Positions 57,901 through 64,000 of a DNA stretch of 64,000 nucleotides are shown here, one piece after another (position 1 is the first letter of the stretch; the number at the start of each line of letters is the position of its first letter). Both the position numbers and the translations under genes were made by a program. This DNA is from Mortierella sp. BCC40632. Taxonomy: Eukaryota > Mortierellomycota > Mortierellomycetes > Mortierellales > Mortierellaceae. Below the pieces are notes generated by a model that was not told the origin of the DNA, did not search any database, and saw only the letters and a list, made by a program, of their open reading frames with translations. The stretch covers positions 2,473,501 through 2,537,500 of the forward strand of contig WAEK01000008.1 of assembly GCA_011634665.1 (NCBI GenBank). The letters run 5' to 3'.

Positions 57901-60849
57901 CCAGGGGTCGTAGGAGAAAGACATATAATATAGTGGGGCCAGGTTTACAGAAGGGCCACCGACGCCCGTGGCCCGAGGAGAACTCCAGCTGTGACAAAAG
58001 TCCAAGCGAGGGACACCTACGCAAAGAGGAACGCCAAAGAGTCCAAGCGAGGGACACCTACGCCAAAGAGTCAAGCGAGGGACACCTACGCCAAAGAGTC
58101 CAAGCGAGGGACACCTACGCCAAAGAGTCCAAGCGAGGGACACCTACGCCAAAGAGTCCAAGCGAGGGACACCTACGCCAAAGAGTCCAAAGAGGGACAC
58201 CTACGTCACAGAATCCATGCATGGGACTATCGCGCCAAATATCTCATCCTAAGCTCCTTGACCGACTCGGCTCCTTAGCGTAACATTTTTTTTTTTTTGT
58301 GGACTGGGAATATATCATTGTCATCATTCCAGCCTTGGAGTAGCCGGAGACAGAAATGGCCACCATCCCTAAGTGGACACCTACGCCCGATGATTTTTGT
58401 ATGCAGATTGACAGGCGGGACACCTAGGCATGATCATCTCTGGGGGGTTGCTGGCTGAGGGGACACCTACGCCAGGGGTCGTAGGAGAAAGACATATAAT
58501 ATAGTGGGGCCAGTTTACAGAAGGGCCACCGACGCCCGTGGCCCGAGGAGAACTCCAGCTGTGACAAAGAGTCCAAGCGAGGGACACCTACGCCAAAGAG
58601 TCCAAGCGAGGGACACCTACGCCAAAGAGTCCAAGCGAGGGACACCTACGCCAAAGAGTCCAAGCGAGGGACACCTACGCCAAAGAGTCCAAGCGAGGGA
58701 CACCTACGCCAAAGAGTCCAAGCGAGGGACACCTACGTCACAGAATCCATGCATGGGACTATCGCGCCAAATATCTCATCCTAAGCTCCTTGACCGACTC
58801 GGCTCCTTAGCGTAACATTTTTTTTTTTTGTGGACTGGGAATATATCATTGTCATCATTCCAGCCTTGGAGTAGCCGGAGACAGAAATGGCCACCATCCC
58901 TAAGTGGACACCTACGCCCGATGATTTTTGTATGCAGATTGACAGGCGGGACACCTAGGCATGATCATCTCTGGGGGGTTGCTGGCTGAGGGGGGACACC
59001 TACGCCAGGGGTCGTAGGAGAAAGACACATATAATATAGTGGGGCCAGTTTACAGAAGGGCCACCGACGCCCGTGGCCCGAGGAGAACTCCAGCTGTGAC
59101 AAAGAGTCCAAGCGAGGGACACCTACGCCAAAGAGTCCAAGCGAGGGCGAGGGACAACGCCAAAGAGTCCAAGCGAGGGACACCTACGCCAAAGAGTCCA
59201 AGCGAGGGACACCTACGCCAAAGAGTCCAAGCGAGGGACACCTACGCCAAAGAGTCCATGCGAGGGACACAAAGAGTCCAAGCGAGGGACACCTACGCCA
59301 AAGAGTCCAAGCGAGGGACACCTACGCCAAAGAGTCCAAAGAGTCCAAGCGAGGGACACCTACGTCACAGAATCCATGCATGGGACTATCGCGCCAAATA
59401 TCTCATCCTAAGCTCCTTGACCGACTCGGCTCCTTAGCGTAACATTTTTTTTTTTGTGGACTGGGAATATATCATTGTCATCATTCCAGCCTTGGAGTAG
59501 CCGGAGACAGAAATGGCCACCATCCCTAAGTGGACACCTACGCCCGATGATTTTTGTATGCAGATTGACAGGCGGGACACCTAGGCATGATCATCTCTGG
59601 GGGTTGCTGGCTGAGGGGACACCTACGCCAGGGGTCGTAGGAGAAAAGACATATAATATAGTGGGGCCAGTTTACAGAAGGGCCACCGACGCCCGTGGCC
59701 CGAGGAGAACTCCAGCTGTGACAAAGAGTCCAAGCGAGGGACACCTACGCCAAAGAGTCCAAGCGAGGGACACCTACGCCAAAGAGTCCAAGCGAGGGAC
59801 ACCACGCCAAAAGAGTCCAAGCGAGGGACGCCAAAGGAGCGAGGGACACCTACGCCAAAGAGTCCAAGCGAGGGACACCTACGCCAAAGAGTCCAAGCGA
59901 GGGACACCTACGTCACAGAATCCATGCATGGGACTATCGCGCCAAATATCTCATCCTAAGCTCCTTGACCGACTCGGCTCCTTAGCGTAACATTTTTTTT
60001 TGTGGACTGGGAATATATCATTGTCATCATTCCAGCCTTGGAGTAGCCGGAGACAGAAATGGCCACCATCCCTAAGTGGACACCTACGCCCGATGATTTT
60101 TGTATGCAGATTGACAGGCGGGACACCTAGGCATGATCATCTCTGGGGGGTTGCTGGCTGGGGGGACACCTACGCCAGGGGTCGTAGGAGAAAGACATAT
60201 AATATAGTGGGGCCAGTTTACAGAAGGGCCACCGACGCCCGTGGCCCGAGGAGAACTCCAGCTGTGACAAAGAGTCCAAGCGAGGGACACCCTACGCCAA
60301 AGAGAGTCAAAAAGTCCAAGCGAGGGACACCTACGCCAAAGAGTCCAAGCGAGGGACACGAGGGACGCCAAAGAGTCCAAGCGAGGGACACCTACGCCAA
60401 AGAGTCCAAGCGAGGGACACCTACGCCAAAGAGTCCAAGCGAGGGACACCTACGTCACAGAATCCATGCATGGGACTATCGCGCCAAATATCTCATCCTA
60501 AGCTCCTTGACCGACTCGGCTCCTTAGCGTAACATTTTTTTTTTTTTTTGTGGACTGGGAATATATCATTGTCATCATTCCAGCCTTGGAGTAGCCGGAG
60601 ACAGAAATGGCCACCATCCCTAAGTGGACACCTACGCCCGATGATTTTTGTATGCAGATTGACAGGCGGGACACCTAGGCATGATCATCTCTGGGGGGTT
60701 GCTGGCTGAGGGGACACCTACGCCAGGGGTCGTAGGAGAAAGACATATAATGTATGTACATGTACTCTATCTCTATTGTGAAGCTGACTTAGCGAACTGC
60801 TTTATTTGTTCTCCACGCACTGATGCCAAACTGATCATTTGAACTGTAG

Positions 60850-61105
60850 GCGCCGTATCGAAAAAGAAAATGATCGTCCTTCCGGGGAACCAGTAGAAAT
60901 ACCGACCCCTGAGTCCGTGTCCGTGCGAGACAGTTCCATGGAAATACGAGATGACCAAGACCAGGACAGACAAACTCCTGCTCTGACACCTGCTCTAACA
61001 CCTGCTCTGACACCTGCTCCGACACCTGCTCCGACACCTGCTCCACTTCAATACCCCTGGGCAGCTTTTGAAGACTACGTAACGGTTGAATATGCCGACG
61101 ACTGA
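60850..61105 (+). pseudogene. last exon candidate of the interrupted Helitron-linked gene
   Basis: After an acceptor (TTGAACTGTAG) the frame reads RRIEKENDRPSGEPVEIPTP, an acidic stretch, and TPALTPALTPAPTPAP from a 12-bp repeat (60973-61045), ending EDYVTVEYADD and TGA. In the same frame the codons after the TGA give RMDRTCEHCSAMYWLE, a Helitron motif. The stop may therefore be a mutation within a longer Helitron protein rather than a true end. Confidence 0.5.
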
Positions 61106-61986
61106 CGGATGGATAGAACCTGTGAGCACTGCTCTGCCATGTATTGGCTTGAGGTAGTACTATTTCGAAAGCTCTTTCCAGTCATATGATTTCTCCACAA
61201 GAGTGGTTATTGAAGTGTAACCAAACCGTACTCTAAATTTCAAAGGCATTTCTTCTATCCAATCCATCGTCATTAGGAGAGATTAGTACGCAGCCCTGCA
61301 CGATATCCAGTCTACACTACATGCTGCAATCGCGGAAAGATCAGCCTACCAAGACTGAGTCATCCTCCTCAAGAACTCCAAGACCTATTCCAGAATGACA
61401 ACTACTTTTTAAAGAATATCCGGTCATTCAACAATGCCTTAGCCTTTGCTTCCTTTGGATGCGATATCGACAGCCGTGTCCTTCCAGGCAATGGCCCATC
61501 CATGTTTACCGCCCATGGGGAAGTGTATCATAAGATTGGATCCATCCTTCCGGACGGAGGGAGCAGTCCGACATTCGCCCAAGTGTATTTTCATGACTCA
61601 AGCTTTGAAGAAAGGATAAACATTCGCTTCTCTAACATGCTGAGATCCCCTGGCATCACTGAAGCAAGTGCCAATCAGCTTCGACGTATCGTTGATACTA
61701 TTCAGAGAGTAATAGAGACTCATAACCAATACTCGCGCCAGTTTATGACTCTAAAGGAGCGTGTGCACCTTGATAGCCCGAATGCAGTATGACTGAGCAT
61801 TGTGTCCAATTGAGCTACTGATATCCGTCGATATAACTTACCGACGGCGGGTGAAATCGCAGTTGTTCATCCAGGTGACGGCACTGAAGGGCCTGGGACA
61901 CGGGACATTATTCTTCGAATGCAAGGTGGACCATTTAAAAGGATATCACAGTACCATCCTGGATACCTTCCTCTCGCATATCCTCT
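61106..61986 (+). pseudogene. Helitron replicase/helicase remnant, N-terminal part
   Basis: Across several frames: CEHCSAMYWLE (61125-61160), CCNRGKISLPRLSHPPQELQ (about 61320-61380), NIRSFNNALAFASFGCDIDS, PSMFTAHGEVYHKIGSILPD, FAQVYFHDSSF, RRIVDTIQRVIETHNQYS, then YNLPTAGEIAVVHPGD, RDIILRMQGGPFKRI and YHPGYLPLAYPL. This is the segment before the Rep domain in rolling-circle Helitrons. It is cut at 61986 by the LTR of Ty3/gypsy element 2. The Rep and helicase domains are not in the window. Confidence 0.8.
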
Positions 61987-62148
61987 TGCAATAGAAAAGG
62001 CGATCGTGGAAGTCGGAGTAAGTCTCCTTTATTAAGGATAGTGAGGGAAGGGTATTTATACAGGTTGAGGGACTATTTGGGGGCGCGGATAGTGGCGCGC
62101 CACTATTTTGTACAGAGGTAGGCGCAGCAATGTGGCTGTCCTATTTCA
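61987..62148 (-). mobile_element. Ty3/gypsy element 2, 3' LTR
   Basis: 162 bp; on the minus strand TGAAATAGG...CTATTGCA with TATAAATA and AATAAA. A purine tract (minus strand GGGGAGGA, 62149-62156) borders it on the inside. It lies inside the Helitron frame between CCTCT and its continuation; the other end of the element is beyond the window. Confidence 0.8.
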
Positions 62149-62173
62149 TCCTCCCCGTCTTGAAAAAAAATAT

Positions 62174-64000
62174 TTAAGTCGTTTTCCGTTGGGCTTCAAA
62201 CTCGGCGAGTACTTCTGGTGCATTCTTGAGAGCTGTCTTTGATATCCATTGTGCTTCTTCATGGGGGTAGCCTTTCCATAACACAAGGTACTTGAATCCT
62301 CGTCCAGCCTTCTTGACATCCAAGATCTTTTCAATCTCGTACTCTTCTTCTCCTTCAATGATTTCAGGTGGGGGCCCTGCTGGCACTCTATCACTGAATT
62401 CTTCTGGAGACTCTTGATGTTGGATCAGCAAGTCAGCGTTGAAGACAGGGTGTAGCTTCATCTGAGGAGGCAATTCCAACTTGTATGCATTTTCATGCAC
62501 TTTCTCGATGATCTTGAAGGGTCCAGCATTGACGGGTCCCAACTTTCTTGAGGGCCTGTTGGAGTGGGCTGCCAATCGGACATGTTCACTTTTGAGCATG
62601 ACCATGTCTCCCTACTTCGAAGGTTGCTGGACGGCGCGATTGGTCTGCATGTTTCTTTTTGTCGCCCTTGAGCCTCCAGGATGGCATCTTTTGCTCTTGA
62701 AAGGAAAGAGGACTGTCTTGCAACAAAATCATCCACTGCTGGGACATCAGAGGACGGAGGGGTCACAAGAGAAGAAGGGACATGTGGGTTGTGACCATAG
62801 TTCAGAAAGAATGGTGAGTATCCAGTGGAGGCGTTCTTTGAATTATTGTATGCAAACTCCACGGCAGGAAGGAAGAGGTCCCAATCATTCTGTTCGTATG
62901 AGACAAGTGGTCGCAGCATCTCCTCCAAGGTACGGTTGGCCCTTTCTGTTTGCCCATCTGACTGTGGGTGGAACGCCGTTGACATGTTGAGTTTGGTGCC
63001 CATCAACTTCATAAGGGCTGTCCAAAACTTGCCCGTGAATCTGGAGTCCCTGTCGGAGACAATATTCTTGGGCATACCATGGTGCCGGAAGACTTCATTG
63101 AAAAATATTCGAGCGACGTCGGCGGCGGTGTCTGTGGTTTTCGAGGGACAGAAGTGGACTTGCTTGGAAGGTTTATCCACAAAGACAGTAATCGCATCGA
63201 AACCCCGAGCCGTTTTAGGGAGTTTGACAATAAAGTCCATCGAGACAGTGTCCCATTTTTGGCTAGGGATTGCTAGAGGCGTAAACAGTCCAGCGGGAGC
63301 TTTGAGCGAGGGCTTATTCCGTTGGCAGGCGTCACAGGAGGTCACATAACGTTTGGCGTCTCTTGCCATTCGGGGCCAGTAGAATGATCTTCGCAATAGG
63401 TCATACGTCTTGTCGAACCCAAGGTGTCCTGAAAGAGGTGCGTCATGAGTGTCATGGAGTAGATCGGCTTTGATGTTAGCTCCTTTCGGTATGCAGAGCA
63501 AGATCTTTTCATCATGGTTGATCCAAAGCAGGTCATCAAAGATAAAATAACGTTTGTTTGGACTTCCCTCCCGGCAGCTTTCATAGAGTGACCCAAGAGC
63601 AGAGTCTGTGGGATAACTCTCTATCAGGCGCTGCCGTAAACCTGGGTCAAGCTGTACTGCTCTGGTCTTCATGGAGTTGATCTGGGTAGTGTCCTGTTCC
63701 TTGTGATCAGGTCTCCTGGAGAGAGCATCAGGGACAATGTTGTCTTTGCCGGCTTTGTATTTGAAGGTAAAGTCATATTCTTGCAGTAGTTCCATCCATC
63801 GTGCTTGCCGTCGAGTAAGGTTTGGCTGGGTAGGAAAGTGTTGCAGTGTTGCGTGGTCCGTGAACACAATAAAATGAGAGCCGTCCAGATAGTACCTCCA
63901 TGTTTTTAGGGCGTGCACGACAGCCAGCATTTCTTGCTCGTGTGTAGGGTAGTTCCTCTCTGCTGGGTTCAACTTTCGCGAGATGAAGGCGACTGGTCTT
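62174..64000 (-). pseudogene. pol of Ty3/gypsy element 2 (RNase H, integrase, chromodomain), cut by window edge
   Basis: Minus-strand frame 63972-62458 carries RNase H (ERNYPTHEQEMLAVVHALKT, FTDHATLQHF), the integrase zinc site (HLGFDKTYDLLRRSFYWPRM, CDACQRNK) and an intact DDE core (MDFIVKLP, IVSDRDSRF, HPQSDGQTERANRTLEE). After frame changes in short A and G runs near 62605-62660 the frame 62605-62174 gives the integrase C-terminus and a chromodomain (YEIEKILDVKKAGRGFKYLV, LWKGYPHEEAQW). It is related to, but clearly distinct from, element 1. RT and LTR lie to the right. Confidence 0.85.

Larger units (their letters stand above)
44961..60751. repeat. 15.8-kb satellite array, 28 full units plus a partial
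   Basis: Units begin at TTGGAGTAGCC: 44961, 45499, 46040, 46596, 47148, 47696, 48271, 48795, 49321, 49848, 50396, 50937, 51471, 52003, 52560, 53097, 53763, 54299, 54990, 55519, 56052, 56666, 57231, 57761, 58336, 58866, 59491, 60038 and 60586 (partial). Mean 558 bp, range about 524-691. Each unit has a conserved left block of about 235 bp, a variable run of a 29-bp repeat, and a right block of about 130 bp ending in a T-tract and CATTCCAGCC. The blocks are almost invariant; length varies mainly in the minisatellite and T-tract. All units face the same way. Confidence 0.97.

Noticed and set aside
45000..60500. Dozens of 60-180 codon open frames on both strands inside the array
   Set aside because: They are frame variants of the 29-bp repeat and conserved blocks; many start at GTG and they change frame from unit to unit. 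Treated as by-products of the repeat.
44961..60751. Repeat array considered as a CRISPR array or rDNA-like repeat
   Set aside because: The 29-bp repeats are directly contiguous without unique spacers and the host is a eukaryote; the unit has no resemblance to rRNA genes.

Overview
The window reads as a filamentous fungus genome, most likely an early-diverging lineage such as Mortierellomycetes. That placement is an inference from overall character: short GT-AG introns (about 70-120 bp), pyrimidine-rich leaders, abundant GA/CT/poly-A microsatellites, a DNF-type P4-ATPase, and fungal transposon families (chromodomain Ty3/gypsy, Crypton, hAT, Tc1, Helitron). No sequence search was possible.

Layout. 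(1) 1-11 kb: one intact housekeeping gene on +, a six-exon P4-ATPase lipid flippase of 1679 aa, with TATA box and CT-rich leader. (2) 11.6-17.0 kb: a tandem segmental duplication. Each copy carries two small secreted cysteine-rich protein genes on -, four in all, from one family with a common cysteine spacing. (3) 17-23 kb: gene-poor. (4) 23.1-25.1 kb: a small secreted 6-cysteine protein, then a three-exon gene with two zinc knuckles and an exactly periodic row of SUMO-acceptor-like motifs. (5) 25-38.5 kb: a graveyard of decayed elements (hAT twice, Tc1, LINE, a Crypton with tyrosine recombinase plus GCR1_C-like domain, MITEs, a duplicated 1.1-kb repeat), with one intact secreted-protein gene at 31.5 kb. 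(6) 38.9-62 kb: a gene that appears to be one Helitron-associated transcription unit, torn apart by a complete Ty3/gypsy element (identical 183-bp LTRs, CATTC target duplication), a 15.8-kb satellite array and the end of a second Ty3/gypsy element that runs off the right edge.

The most unusual object is the array at 44961-60751: 28 full units plus a partial one, averaging 558 bp. Each unit is two conserved blocks flanking a nested 29-bp minisatellite. The minisatellite is open in all three forward frames. The array sits exactly where an intron can be placed in the broken Helitron-linked gene. The single-copy genes have clean frames over thousands of bases, while the transposons carry many one-base frameshifts even where LTRs are identical. 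That contrast may be biological or may reflect poor polishing of repeats in the assembly.
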